The position numbers and the translations under genes were made by a program. 64,000 nucleotides of DNA, taken from positions 1 to 64,000 of the forward strand of contig VWVY01000004.1 of the NCBI GenBank assembly GCA_009846685.1. The letters are read 5' to 3'. Every line of letters begins with the position of its first letter. Position 1 is the first letter of the stretch. Positions 17,036-24,741 of the stretch are shown piece after piece. The DNA comes from Rhizobiales bacterium SYSU XM002 (GTDB lineage: Bacteria; Pseudomonadota; Alphaproteobacteria; Rhizobiales; Beijerinckiaceae). The notes beneath the pieces were generated by a model that worked only from the letters and a program-made list of their open reading frames with translations, ran no database searches and had not been told where the DNA came from.

Positions 17036-17455
17036 GTGCCGAAATCAGGTTGCAGGAACAAGGAATGGCAGCAGACGCGACGCTTTGTCGCGGGACTGTT
17101 CGTTGTCTATGCGATCCTCATACAGGCGCTTGCGACCCCGTTCCTCAAGGCGAAAGCTGCCGAGCTCGTCCGGCTCGATGCCCTCGCTGTGCTCTGTCTC
17201 AGCGATGGTGCGCCGGGCCATGAGGAGCCGGGCCAGCGGAAGGTGCAGCATGGCCACGGCCTCGATTGCTGCCTGCCGGGCTTGCGCTCCGTGGCACTCG
17301 ATGCGCCGGTGCTCATCGTCTCGCACATCGTGTTCGAGCTGCTGCCCGACGATGCCTTCCTTCCCGCTCAGTATATGCTGCGGCCCGTGCGCGCGCCGCC
17401 GCAGGCGCTGACATCGGTTCTCCAGCCGCGCGCCCCTCCCGTTTCCATCACCTGA
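17036..17455 (+). CDS. DUF2946-like small membrane protein with a CC motif
   Basis: A 139-residue protein. GTG at 17036 follows a GGGAG ribosome site by seven bases and was preferred to the upstream TTG at 16982. One membrane segment lies near residues 16-36 (VAGLFVVYAILIQALATPF), then a region with GHGLDCCLPGLR, the Cys-Cys/His pattern typical of DUF2946 proteins, and a second hydrophobic stretch near 90-105. These proteins are often found near metal or siderophore genes. It lies 78 bases upstream of a metal-chelate ABC importer and may assist metal handling in the envelope; that is inference. The 268 bases before it hold no gene and no riboswitch that I could recognise. Confidence 0.6.
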   Translation: MPKSGCRNKEWQQTRRFVAGLFVVYAILIQALATPFLKAKAAELVRLDALAVLCLSDGAPGHEEPGQRKVQHGHGLDCCLPGLRSVALDAPVLIVSHIVFELLPDDAFLPAQYMLRPVRAPPQALTSVLQPRAPPVSIT

Positions 17456-17533
17456 GAGGCTCTGCCCAAGCGGCGGACCGATCGCCGCGCTGGCCTTGCG
17501 CCTGCGCGTCTCATCTCAAGATGGAAAAGAACC

Positions 17534-18634
17534 ATGTTCAAGAGAACACTGCTTGCCGCTTTTGCGGCTCTTTCGCTCGTGCCTGCCGTCGCGGCTCCAC
17601 TCGAAGTGACCGATGCGTTGGGGCGCAAGGTAACGATCAACGCGCCGGTGAGCCGGGTGGTCGTAACCTTCAACTATGAGGAGTTCACCGCTGTAGCCGG
17701 CGTCGAGGGCTGGAAGAAGGTCATTGCCATGTCGCGCGAGCCTTGGGCTGGCTGGCGGCCTGCTATCTTCGCACGCTACGCCAGGGTGATCCCCAACCTC
17801 CAGGACATGCCGGACGTCGGCCATGTCGAGGACAACACCTTCTCGGCGGAAAAGGTCATCGCCGCCAAGCCCGATGTGGTGCTGATGTCTGACTGGGGCT
17901 TCTCCTCGATGAAGACCCAGATGGAGCAAATAACCGCCGTGGGCATCCCGATCGTCGTCATTGACTACAACGCGCAAGACCTCGACCGACATCTCGCCTC
18001 CACCCGCGCCATCGGCAAGGTGATGGGCACCGAGGTGCGCGCGGAAGCGCTCGCGGCCTTCTACGAGGCACAGTATCGGGACATTCTCGCCCGTGTCGCC
18101 AAGGCGCAAGGCGGGCGGAAGAAGATGGTCTATGTCGAACTCGCGCGCGATGGCGCCGAAACAGTCGGCAACACCTACAACAACACGATGTGGGGCAAGA
18201 TCATCACCACTCTTGGCGCGGAGAATCTTGCGACAGGTCGCATTCCAGGCCCCTGGGCGCCGCTCAATGCAGAGGCAGTGATCGCCGAGAATCCTGACGT
18301 CATCCTGCTTGCCGGCTCCTCTTGGGCGAACAAGTCGAAGGCTGTACGTACAGGTTATGACGGCACGCCCGACGGCATTCGCACAGCACTCGCGAGCTAT
18401 GCCGCCCGCCCCGGCTGGCTGGGCCTCAAGGCGGTGCAGAGCGGCAATGTGAGCGCGATTGAGCACGGGCTTTGCCGCACGCTTTTCGATTTTGTGGCCA
18501 TGCAGTACATCGCCAAGCGGCTCTACCCAGAGGCATTTGCCGATGTGGACCCTGAGAAGAGCTTCCGCGACTACCACGCGAAATACCTGCCGGTGGAATA
18601 TTCCGGAACATGGTTCCTGCCGCTGAAGCCATGA
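17534..18634 (+). CDS. ABC transporter substrate-binding protein, iron-siderophore/haem/cobalamin (FepB/BtuF) type
   Basis: A 366-residue periplasmic binding protein of the Peripla_BP_2 class. A signal peptide (cleavage near VPAVAAP) is followed by the first lobe starting EVTDALGRKVTINAPVSRVVV, the classical beginning for siderophore/cobalamin binders. The rigid interlobe helix is near residues 150-175, and the second lobe contains PLNAEAVIAENPDVILLAG. It begins the importer operon: its stop overlaps the permease ATG (ATGA). The ligand cannot be told from sequence; metal siderophore, haem or cobamide are the family options. Confidence 0.87.
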   Translation: MFKRTLLAAFAALSLVPAVAAPLEVTDALGRKVTINAPVSRVVVTFNYEEFTAVAGVEGWKKVIAMSREPWAGWRPAIFARYARVIPNLQDMPDVGHVEDNTFSAEKVIAAKPDVVLMSDWGFSSMKTQMEQITAVGIPIVVIDYNAQDLDRHLASTRAIGKVMGTEVRAEALAAFYEAQYRDILARVAKAQGGRKKMVYVELARDGAETVGNTYNNTMWGKIITTLGAENLATGRIPGPWAPLNAEAVIAENPDVILLAGSSWANKSKAVRTGYDGTPDGIRTALASYAARPGWLGLKAVQSGNVSAIEHGLCRTLFDFVAMQYIAKRLYPEAFADVDPEKSFRDYHAKYLPVEYSGTWFLPLKP

Positions 18635-19707
18635 TCGCCGTGAAGCGATTGGCCCCTCCGGAGGGCGAGAAGGCGGATGCGCTGGCATCCGCCTATCGCC
18701 GGCTTGTGCTACGCCGCGTGACCGTCCTGACCGTCACGATGCTCGCGCTCCTTGCAAGTTTCCTGCTCGATGTCGCCACCGGCCCGGCGCGTTTGCCGCT
18801 CGACAGCGTGGCGGCCTCGGTGTTCGGGCTTGCTGCCGATCCCACCATCGACGCGATCGTCTGGAATATCCGTTTGCCGGTGGCGGCGATCGCGTTGCTC
18901 GTGGGCGCTTGCCTGGGCCTGTCCGGGGTCATCATGCAGACGATCCTGAACAATCCGCTGGCCTCGTCGTATACGCTCGGCGTTTCTGCCGGCGCGGGAT
19001 TTGGCGCAGGGCTGGTGATCCTCCTGGGTTCCACCGTTCCGTTGCCGGAAGCCTACGCGATCCCGCTCAGCGCCTTCTTCTTCGCGGGCATCGCCTGTGC
19101 GGGCGTCTCCGCGATCGGCCACGCGCGACGCGCTTCGTCCGAAGTCCTGCTTCTCGCCGGCATTGCGATGCTCTTCCTGTTTCAAGCCCTGCTTGCCTTA
19201 CTGCAATTCGTCGCTTCGCCCGAGGCACTGCAGTCGATCGTCTTCTGGCTTTTCGGAAGCCTGCAGAAGGCGACTTGGGCCAAGATTGCGATCATCGCGA
19301 TCGTCCTCACGCTCACCATGCCGCTTCTGATGAATGATCTCTGGAAACTGACGGCACTCAAGCTCGGCGACGAACGTGTGGCGGGCCTCGGCGTGAAAGT
19401 GGGCGCGCTGCGCCTGCGGGCATTCGTGGCAACCTCGATCCTCACCGGCGTGGCCGTGGCTTTCGTCGGCACCATCGGCTTTATCGGCCTCGTCGCGCCA
19501 CATGTTGCGCGTATCTTTCTCGGGGAGGACCAGCGTGCGCTGCTGCCGGGTTCGGCCCTGTTCGGCGCACTGGCCCTTTCGCTCGCCTCGATCGCGAGCA
19601 AGACAATCCAGCCCGGTGCGATCTTCCCCATCGGGATCGTGACGGCGCTGATCGGCGTACCCTTCTTCATCTGGCTCATCCTCGCGAACCGGAGGGCCTT
19701 CTGGTGA
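18631..19707 (+). CDS. FecCD-type ABC transporter permease
   Basis: A 358-residue permease with about nine or ten membrane segments. FecCD signatures are RLPVAAIALLVGACLGLSGVIMQTILNNPLASSYTLGVSAGAGFGA-like sequence (in shorter pieces, RLPVAAIALLVGACLGLSG then NNPLASSYTLGVSAGAGFGA) and GFIGLVAPHVAR near the coupling helix. Such proteins form the homodimeric pore for metal-chelate uptake. ATG 18631 was chosen because it overlaps the stop of the binding-protein gene by ATGA; an ATG at 18610 lies inside that gene. Its own stop overlaps the GTG start of the ATPase gene. Confidence 0.92.
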   Translation: MIAVKRLAPPEGEKADALASAYRRLVLRRVTVLTVTMLALLASFLLDVATGPARLPLDSVAASVFGLAADPTIDAIVWNIRLPVAAIALLVGACLGLSGVIMQTILNNPLASSYTLGVSAGAGFGAGLVILLGSTVPLPEAYAIPLSAFFFAGIACAGVSAIGHARRASSEVLLLAGIAMLFLFQALLALLQFVASPEALQSIVFWLFGSLQKATWAKIAIIAIVLTLTMPLLMNDLWKLTALKLGDERVAGLGVKVGALRLRAFVATSILTGVAVAFVGTIGFIGLVAPHVARIFLGEDQRALLPGSALFGALALSLASIASKTIQPGAIFPIGIVTALIGVPFFIWLILANRRAFW

Positions 19708-20462
19708 AAATCGACGTCGAGAAACTGGGTGTCCGCTACGGGAGCCATACCGCCGTGGATGGCGTGAACCTCTCGGCTGCGCCAGGGGAAATTCTCGGCG
19801 TGCTCGGGCCCAATGGTTCAGGCAAATCCTCGCTGGTGAAGGCGATTGCCGGTATTCTCCCGCATTCGGGGAAGGTACGGTTCGACGGCGCGGTCGCGCC
19901 CAACCCCTCGGTGATCGGCTACATGCCGCTGGATCACCAGACCCGAGCAGCGCTGACCGTACTCGAGACAGTGCTGTTGGGCCGTCTGGGGCGACTTGGA
20001 TTGCGCGTGAGCAAGGCGGATCTCGCCGCTGCCGAAGAGGTGCTTCGGGATATCGGCATCCTGTCGCTTGCAATGCGAGACCTTGGCACACTCTCGGGTG
20101 GACAGCGACAGCTCGTCTTTCTCGCGCAGGCACTGGCCGGATCACCGCGCGTGCTGCTGCTCGACGAGCCGTTCAGCGCGCTCGATATCCGGCATCAACT
20201 CGAAGTGGCGGAATTGCTTGCGCGCCTCACGCGCGAGCGGAAGCTCACGACCATCGTCGTGCTGCATGATATCCCGATGGCCGGGCGTCTCGCGGATCGT
20301 CTCGCACTCTTGGAGGGTGGACGCCTCATGGCGCTGGGAAACCGCGCAGATGTACTCGCGTCGTCAGCGATGCGCTCGGTTTTCCAGGTCGAGTTCGTGA
20401 CGGACCGGGCGAAGGACGACCGCGTGGAAATCCGCGACATGCGATTGCTTGCAAAGACATGA
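19704..20462 (+). CDS. FecE-type ABC transporter ATP-binding protein
   Basis: A 252-residue ATPase starting with GTG overlapping the permease stop (GTGA). The Walker A motif is GPNGSGKSS (about residues 37-45), signature LSGGQRQ (about 134-140), Walker B VLLLDEP (about 154-160), and the switch His in VVLHDIP. It powers the metal-chelate importer with the two genes before it. The C-terminus shows no extra domain. It ends 85 bases before the convergent HlyD-type adaptor gene; a short ACCGA/TCGGT hairpin at 20543-20559 lies in that junction. Confidence 0.93.
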   Translation: MKIDVEKLGVRYGSHTAVDGVNLSAAPGEILGVLGPNGSGKSSLVKAIAGILPHSGKVRFDGAVAPNPSVIGYMPLDHQTRAALTVLETVLLGRLGRLGLRVSKADLAAAEEVLRDIGILSLAMRDLGTLSGGQRQLVFLAQALAGSPRVLLLDEPFSALDIRHQLEVAELLARLTRERKLTTIVVLHDIPMAGRLADRLALLEGGRLMALGNRADVLASSAMRSVFQVEFVTDRAKDDRVEIRDMRLLAKT

Positions 20463-20547
20463 TCGGAAACCCGCTGCAAGGCGTCGAAAGGGTCAATATC
20501 CGCCGTTCCGCGCCCGCCCCCATTCTGCCGTCGCATCTCAGCACCGA

Positions 20548-21729
20548 TCATCGCTCGGTAACGGCACCCCCGTTTTTCACCGCAGACGGCGGATAGAGGA
20601 TAACCTTGTTCCCGGCGGCAAGGCCGGAGACAATCGTCGCAGCCTTGCCGGAACGAAGACCGAGCTCGACCTTCTCCAGCCGCGCTTTCCCGTCCTCGAT
20701 CCGGAAGACATGCATATCGCCGCCCTGCCGGAACAGCGCGCCAATCGGCACCACCAGCGCTTGCGCAAGCTCGTCCGCGACAATAGAGACCTCGACACGG
20801 AACCCGTCCGAGAGCCCGCCCCATTCCTCGAATGGCGAGGTGATGTCGATCACGACCCAGACGCGCTGCTCCTCGACGCCAAGCGCTGACGTCTTGGAAA
20901 AGGCGGAAGGCTCGACACGCCTGACGCGCCCGCGCAAGGGTTTGCCCCCACCCCATCCCGTCACCGTTACCTCGGCGCCGGATTTGACCCGCACAGCTTC
21001 CGTCGTCAGCAGATCGACCGCAATTTCGAGATCGGTCGGATCGCCGATTTCGAGGATCGCCGTGCTGGCGGCAACCATCGCTTCGCTCTCCTGCAATACG
21101 CGCAGCACCCGCCCGGCGACGGGCGAGCGAATGACGATCGCATCGCCCTCGGTTTCTCCACCGCGCGCGAGCGCTGCGCGGGCCTGGCCAAGCGCATGAG
21201 CCGCGGCATCGCGCCGACGCTCGGCAACCCCGACGTCACGCTGGGCCGCCTCGTAGGCGTAGATGTCTCGGTCAAGTTGGGCTGCACTCGCTGCGCCGGT
21301 TGTCGAGAGGCGCCGCGTGCGGTCAAGATCGGAACGGGCCTTGTCGAGCAGCACCTTCGCCCGCTCCAGCGACAGGCTGGCCTCCTCCAGTGAGGCTTCC
21401 GCCGCTCCGATCTGCTCCTCCAGTGCCCTGCGAGCAGAGGCATCGAGCAGCGCCGGAAGGCCGGATCGAAGCCGCGCGACGATCTCGCCCTCCTTCACCG
21501 GATCGCCGGGCCGAAGGCTGATCCGGATCAGGCGGCCTGGCAGCGGCGAGGAAACCGTGTAACGTTCGCGCACCCGTGCCTTGCCGTCTTCCTCGACAAG
21601 CGCGACGAAACGCCCGGCGGTTACCGTAGCTGTTTCCACCTGCACGGCGCGCGGTGCGAAAGCCCAGTAAAGAAACACGGCTGCGCTCACGATCAGCGCG
21701 AGAAATGTGAGAATCCGCCCGGCCGTCAT
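20548..21729 (-). CDS. HlyD-type periplasmic adaptor (membrane fusion protein), separated from its ABC exporter genes
   Basis: A 393-residue membrane fusion protein. An N-terminal membrane anchor (about residues 5-24) is followed by the lipoyl half-motifs (GRLIRISLRPGDPVKEGEIVA at about 70-90 and IVIRSPVAGRVLRVLQESE at about 200-218), a long alpha-hairpin coiled coil between them (about 105-190), and beta-barrel and membrane-proximal domains. It links a MacB-like exporter to an outer-membrane channel. In the ancestral arrangement it began five bases after the permease gene; a 3.5-kb IS1595-family element now separates the two. The native GAGG ribosome site survives (about 21738-21741), but expression now needs read-through or a new promoter. 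Confidence 0.9.
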   Translation of the reverse strand: MTAGRILTFLALIVSAAVFLYWAFAPRAVQVETATVTAGRFVALVEEDGKARVRERYTVSSPLPGRLIRISLRPGDPVKEGEIVARLRSGLPALLDASARRALEEQIGAAEASLEEASLSLERAKVLLDKARSDLDRTRRLSTTGAASAAQLDRDIYAYEAAQRDVGVAERRRDAAAHALGQARAALARGGETEGDAIVIRSPVAGRVLRVLQESEAMVAASTAILEIGDPTDLEIAVDLLTTEAVRVKSGAEVTVTGWGGGKPLRGRVRRVEPSAFSKTSALGVEEQRVWVVIDITSPFEEWGGLSDGFRVEVSIVADELAQALVVPIGALFRQGGDMHVFRIEDGKARLEKVELGLRSGKAATIVSGLAAGNKVILYPPSAVKNGGAVTER

Positions 21730-21761
21730 ATCCTAGTCCCTCGTCTTCAGCACACTGGTCA

Positions 21762-21769
21762 GATCAATG
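21762..21769. repeat. Target-site duplication of the IS1595-family element, left copy
   Basis: GATCAATG immediately outside the left inverted repeat; the identical 8 bases recur at 25251-25258 outside the right repeat. Eight bases is the duplication length known for the IS1595 family. Confidence 0.93.
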
Positions 21770-21788
21770 GGTAGTGGGTCAGTTTGAA
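21770..21788 (+). repeat. Left terminal inverted repeat of the IS1595-family element
   Basis: GGTAGTGGGTCAGTTTGAA, an exact reverse complement of 25232-25250. It begins with GG, as is usual in this family. Symmetry ends at the twentieth base. Confidence 0.93.
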
Positions 21789-21852
21789 AATGCCGTCGAT
21801 AGCGGGGATAGCCTGCCTTGGCATCGTCACGGTCTTCATGCATGATGCAAGT

Positions 21853-22089
21853 ATGGCAAGGAATCCGAAACGCCCAAAAGATCCAAACGAATTAGCCCGG
21901 CGAATGATAGACATCGCGACTGGCGAAATTCAGAATGACAGCGATTCGGAATTGTCTCCGATGGCAGCTCTAGGGAGGGTGGGCGGCCAAAAGGGCGGTA
22001 AGGCGCGGGCCGATTCATTGTCGGAAGAGCGCCGATCTGAGATCGCCCAGCAGGCTGCCGCCGCGCGATGGCGGAAGAATGACCACTGA
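21853..22089 (+). CDS. Small basic protein with a GGxKGGKAR motif (cargo gene 1)
   Basis: A 78-residue protein, N-terminally basic (MARNPKRPKDPNELARRM), with an acidic middle and a C-terminal motif GRVGGQKGGKARADSLSEER ending in AAAARW, a Lys/Gly-rich pattern found in many small uncharacterised, perhaps nucleic-acid-binding proteins. The start is uncertain: ATG 21853 begins the conserved-looking part, but no good ribosome site is visible and in-frame starts exist at 21838, 21790 and 21784, the last inside the inverted repeat. The stop overlaps the next gene by 11 bases, which strongly suggests coupled translation with the HslV-like protein. Function is unknown. Confidence 0.6.
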   Translation: MARNPKRPKDPNELARRMIDIATGEIQNDSDSELSPMAALGRVGGQKGGKARADSLSEERRSEIAQQAAAARWRKNDH

Positions 22090-23344
22090 GATTGCTATAG
22101 TAAACAGACATGCTATTGCGCTAGCCGCAGATAGTGCTGTTACTATTGGAAGAAGCCGAGTATGGAAAAGCGCCAATAAAATTATTTCGCTCTCCCCTCG
22201 GAACGATATTGCGATAATGATACATAATTCTGCGGACCTTTTAAGGGTTCCGTGGGAAACAATTATCAAGCATTTTCGCGATGATTGCTGTTTCACTAAG
22301 TTTGATAAAGTATCGGACTGTGCATCTGCCTTTTTTGAGCATATTCATTCAAATTTTATCCCAAGAGTAACAGGGCTTCCAGAGAAGGAGGCTTCTCTTT
22401 TCGTGCCTATTATTGATCATATTTTTGATCGATCTCACGAAATGAATATAACTCCGCACGAGTCAGCAAAAAAAATCGCATCAGAGGTTTCGGAACATAC
22501 AGTTGGATCAGATAGGATTGATAATTTTATTTCAAAGCAAGAATTTATAGAAAGATATGGCAGCATAATAAAAACAATTTGTAAGTCTAGATTTAAAAAG
22601 ACACCCCAATCAAAAACATCATCAATTATATTTGGAATACTGTATGATATAGTTTCAGCAAAGCTCAGCAGTGAATACGATTCTGGTTTAGTTTTTTGTG
22701 GGTTTGGCTCCGAAGAATTGCTTCCGACTGTGCTTCATTTTAGTGTTGATGGAAGCATCAATGGCTCTCTACGCTCTTGGTGCGTAAATGAGGTAAATTT
22801 AAATACGGATGCACTCCACAGTCCTGTGATATTGCCATTCGCTCAAGATGATATGATATTTTTATTTATGGAAGGTATTTTTAAAAATTACTTAGAATTT
22901 ATTGAATCATCTATAAAAACAATATTAGATGAGCGCGCTAAAAGTGTTGTAGGTCGATATGTTCAAGATCGGGATCGAGCAACTGCGGAGTTGCGCTCTC
23001 AGGAAATGGAGAATGACAAGACGGTTAGAGAGCTTATGCTTGGTTTCGCTACATATAGAAATAAGCAGTTTAGCGGTCAAATTCTCCAGGTTGTTAGAAG
23101 CCTTCCTAAGGATGAAATGGCCGCAATGGCTGAAGCGTTAGTTGAGCTTACGTCTCTAAAAAGAAAGGTCTCTAACAGTATTGAGAGCGTCGGTGGGCCG
23201 ACAGACGTTGCTGTTATTTCGAAGGGGGACGGAGTTGTATGGATAAAACGAAAACATTATTTTGATATTGACATAAATGGAGACTATAATTATCGGAGAC
23301 GGCTAAAAATACAAGGAGGCCAAAATGGCGGGCAGATCGAGTAG
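22079..23344 (+). CDS. HslV/proteasome-like N-terminal-nucleophile hydrolase homologue (cargo gene 2)
   Basis: A 421-residue protein, visibly AT-rich in codon choice and unlike its surroundings. After removal of Met1 the N-terminus reads TTEIAIVNRHAIALAADS. Aligned without gaps to HslV (ClpQ, TTIVSVRRNGHVVIAGDG), the catalytic Thr1, Asp17 and Lys33 all match: Thr2, Asp18 and Lys34 in precursor numbering, the Lys in SANKI. The next segment (IAIMIHNSADLLRVPWETII) fits the following beta-strand and helix. HslV is only about 175 residues, so over 200 residues are extra. These are mostly helical and charged, with a basic, Tyr-rich end (about 395-410). It overlaps gene 1 by 11 bases and gene 3 by 20. 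No HslU-like ATPase is nearby. Ntn-hydrolase membership is well supported; peptidase activity and targets are unknown. Confidence 0.72.
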   Translation: MTTEIAIVNRHAIALAADSAVTIGRSRVWKSANKIISLSPRNDIAIMIHNSADLLRVPWETIIKHFRDDCCFTKFDKVSDCASAFFEHIHSNFIPRVTGLPEKEASLFVPIIDHIFDRSHEMNITPHESAKKIASEVSEHTVGSDRIDNFISKQEFIERYGSIIKTICKSRFKKTPQSKTSSIIFGILYDIVSAKLSSEYDSGLVFCGFGSEELLPTVLHFSVDGSINGSLRSWCVNEVNLNTDALHSPVILPFAQDDMIFLFMEGIFKNYLEFIESSIKTILDERAKSVVGRYVQDRDRATAELRSQEMENDKTVRELMLGFATYRNKQFSGQILQVVRSLPKDEMAAMAEALVELTSLKRKVSNSIESVGGPTDVAVISKGDGVVWIKRKHYFDIDINGDYNYRRRLKIQGGQNGGQIE

Positions 23345-23522
23345 GATGGATGCGCTTGGCGTATCAACAGCCAAGGTCAAGCGCGTTATTCTTGGCACCC
23401 CGGATAACAAGGGCGACCCCAAGCAAGCAGGGCGCGACTTAGCTAACGCGATCATTGAAAAATTGCGACGCGACAGAGCTAAGCGTGATCAGCAAAAAAA
23501 GCAGATTGACGCTCAAGCATAA
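23325..23522 (+). CDS. Small basic protein (cargo gene 3)
   Basis: A 65-residue, Lys/Arg/Gln-rich protein. ATG 23325 has an excellent AAGGAGG ribosome site (about 23313-23319) inside the 3' end of the HslV-like gene, overlapping it by 20 bases, so it is a genuine coupled gene. The C-terminal half (about 37-62, DLANAIIEKLRRDRAKRDQQ) is predicted to be one long amphipathic helix, possibly a coiled coil. No family is recognised. It could be a partner, substrate or inhibitor of the HslV-like protein; none of these can be decided from sequence. It ends 20 bases before the transposase gene. Confidence 0.65.
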   Translation: MAGRSSRMDALGVSTAKVKRVILGTPDNKGDPKQAGRDLANAIIEKLRRDRAKRDQQKKQIDAQA

Positions 23523-23542
23523 GTGTCATATTGAATTGAGCT

Positions 23543-24424
23543 ATGAACAAGCTCGATTCAAAGGCGCGCGCCCAAATCCTTCACCTCCTCTGCGAAGGCC
23601 AATCGATCCGCGCAATAACGCGGGTGACGGGCGCGAGCAAGAACACGGTCATCAAGCTGCTGGTGGACGCAGGCAAGGCCTGCATGGCCTTCCACGATGC
23701 CAATGTGCAGGACGTGAAGGCCAAACGCATTCAGGTCGATGAAATCTGGTCGTTCACTTATGCCAAGCAGAAGAACGTTGCTGCCGCGAAGGCCGCGCCG
23801 GACGGCGCTGGCGACACATGGACTTGGACGGCCATTGATGCCGATAGCAAACTGATCGTGTCCTACTTCGTCGGTGGTCGTGATAGTGATTGCGCAATCG
23901 ACTTCATGGACGATCTGCGTTCGCGGCTTGCCAATCGCGTGCAACTGACCAGCGACGGCCACAAGGCTTATCTGGAAGCAGTCGAAGGCGCGTTCGGCAG
24001 CGATATCGACTATGCCATGCTGATCAAGATTTATGGTCCCTCAACGGAGAGCGCCAAGGGGCGCTACAGCCCTGCCGAATGCACGGGAGCAAAGAAGACC
24101 CGCATTGAAGGCTCGCCCGATATGGCGCATGTCAGCACGTCCTATGCGGAGCGCCAGAACAAGACCATGCGGATGCACATGCGCCGCTTTACCCGCCTGA
24201 CCGATGGCTTCTCCAAGAAGGTTGAGAACCACGCCTACGCGGTCGCCTTGCACATGATGTATTACAACTTCGTCCGGCTCCACACGACGCTCCGCACCAC
24301 GCCCGCAATGGCCGCTGGTGTTTCTTCCCGCCTTTGGGAGATTGGCGATATCGTTAAGCTTGTTGAGGATGCGGAAGCGATGAAGCCGACGAAGCGTGGC
24401 CCCTATAAGAAGCCGCGCCAATAG
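23543..24424 (+). CDS. IS1595-family (IS1-like) DDE transposase
   Basis: A 293-residue transposase. An N-terminal helix-turn-helix (residues 8-45, IRAITRVTGASKNTVIKLL) binds the ends. The catalytic core shows a first Asp in QVDEIW (D66), a second in LTSDGH (D138), and the SYAERQNKTMRMHMRRFTRL segment (E203/N206), which supplies the third acidic or Asn/Lys residues typical of IS1595-type enzymes. The long insertion between the second Asp and this segment also fits. GC content and codon use are near the host level, unlike the left cargo. It is full length with no frameshift, so the element may still be mobile. Confidence 0.9.
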   Translation: MNKLDSKARAQILHLLCEGQSIRAITRVTGASKNTVIKLLVDAGKACMAFHDANVQDVKAKRIQVDEIWSFTYAKQKNVAAAKAAPDGAGDTWTWTAIDADSKLIVSYFVGGRDSDCAIDFMDDLRSRLANRVQLTSDGHKAYLEAVEGAFGSDIDYAMLIKIYGPSTESAKGRYSPAECTGAKKTRIEGSPDMAHVSTSYAERQNKTMRMHMRRFTRLTDGFSKKVENHAYAVALHMMYYNFVRLHTTLRTTPAMAAGVSSRLWEIGDIVKLVEDAEAMKPTKRGPYKKPRQ

Positions 24425-24516
24425 GGCAGGAATTGTTAATTCCCCATACATCAGCCGCATTTACAATGTCACTTTGAAATGCCATGAACGCAGGCGCGCA
24501 ATGAAGGGAGGGTGCT

Positions 24517-24741
24517 ATGGCGTTTAAATTGCCGGATGTTCTCCGTTTCTTCACTGGTGGCGAAAAGAAAGAACGCGCCGTATTCAAAACAGAGCGCGAA
24601 GCTTATGATTTTTGCCGGAGCGCATATAATAAAACCGGTGGCGTTCCGGACGAACTTCGTCGGACATATGAATTCTACGTGAAGAATTTTGATGACGGAT
24701 GCGAGCCAGACCGTAGACCTTTCTCAGCTCGAAATAAGTGA
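24517..24741 (+). CDS. Small hypothetical protein (right cargo, overlapping the GNAT gene)
   Basis: A 74-residue charged protein starting MAFKLPDVLRFFTGGEKK, with ATG 24517 behind a strong GGGAGGG ribosome site at spacing about 5. The last 50 bases overlap the start of the acetyltransferase gene in another frame, an arrangement often seen in toxin-antitoxin pairs, although the protein lacks a recognisable ribbon-helix-helix (the usual antitoxin partner of GNAT toxins). The central part (ERAVFKTEREAYDFCRSAY) is predicted helical. Function unknown; antitoxin or accessory protein are both possible. Confidence 0.6.
   Translation: MAFKLPDVLRFFTGGEKKERAVFKTEREAYDFCRSAYNKTGGVPDELRRTYEFYVKNFDDGCEPDRRPFSARNK

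Noticed and set aside
17516-18688. 390-codon minus-strand frame opposite the metal-chelate binding protein
   Set aside because: The plus-strand gene has a signal peptide and family motifs and overlaps its partner genes; the antisense frame has none.
20543-20559. ACCGA/TCGGT hairpin between the FecE-type and HlyD-type genes as a terminator
   Set aside because: The stem is only 5 bp, has no U-tract, and lies partly inside coding sequence.
21784-21852. Longer version of cargo gene 1 starting inside the inverted repeat
   Set aside because: In-frame TTG/ATG starts exist, but the added residues are hydrophobic and unlike the basic body. Kept only as an alternative start.
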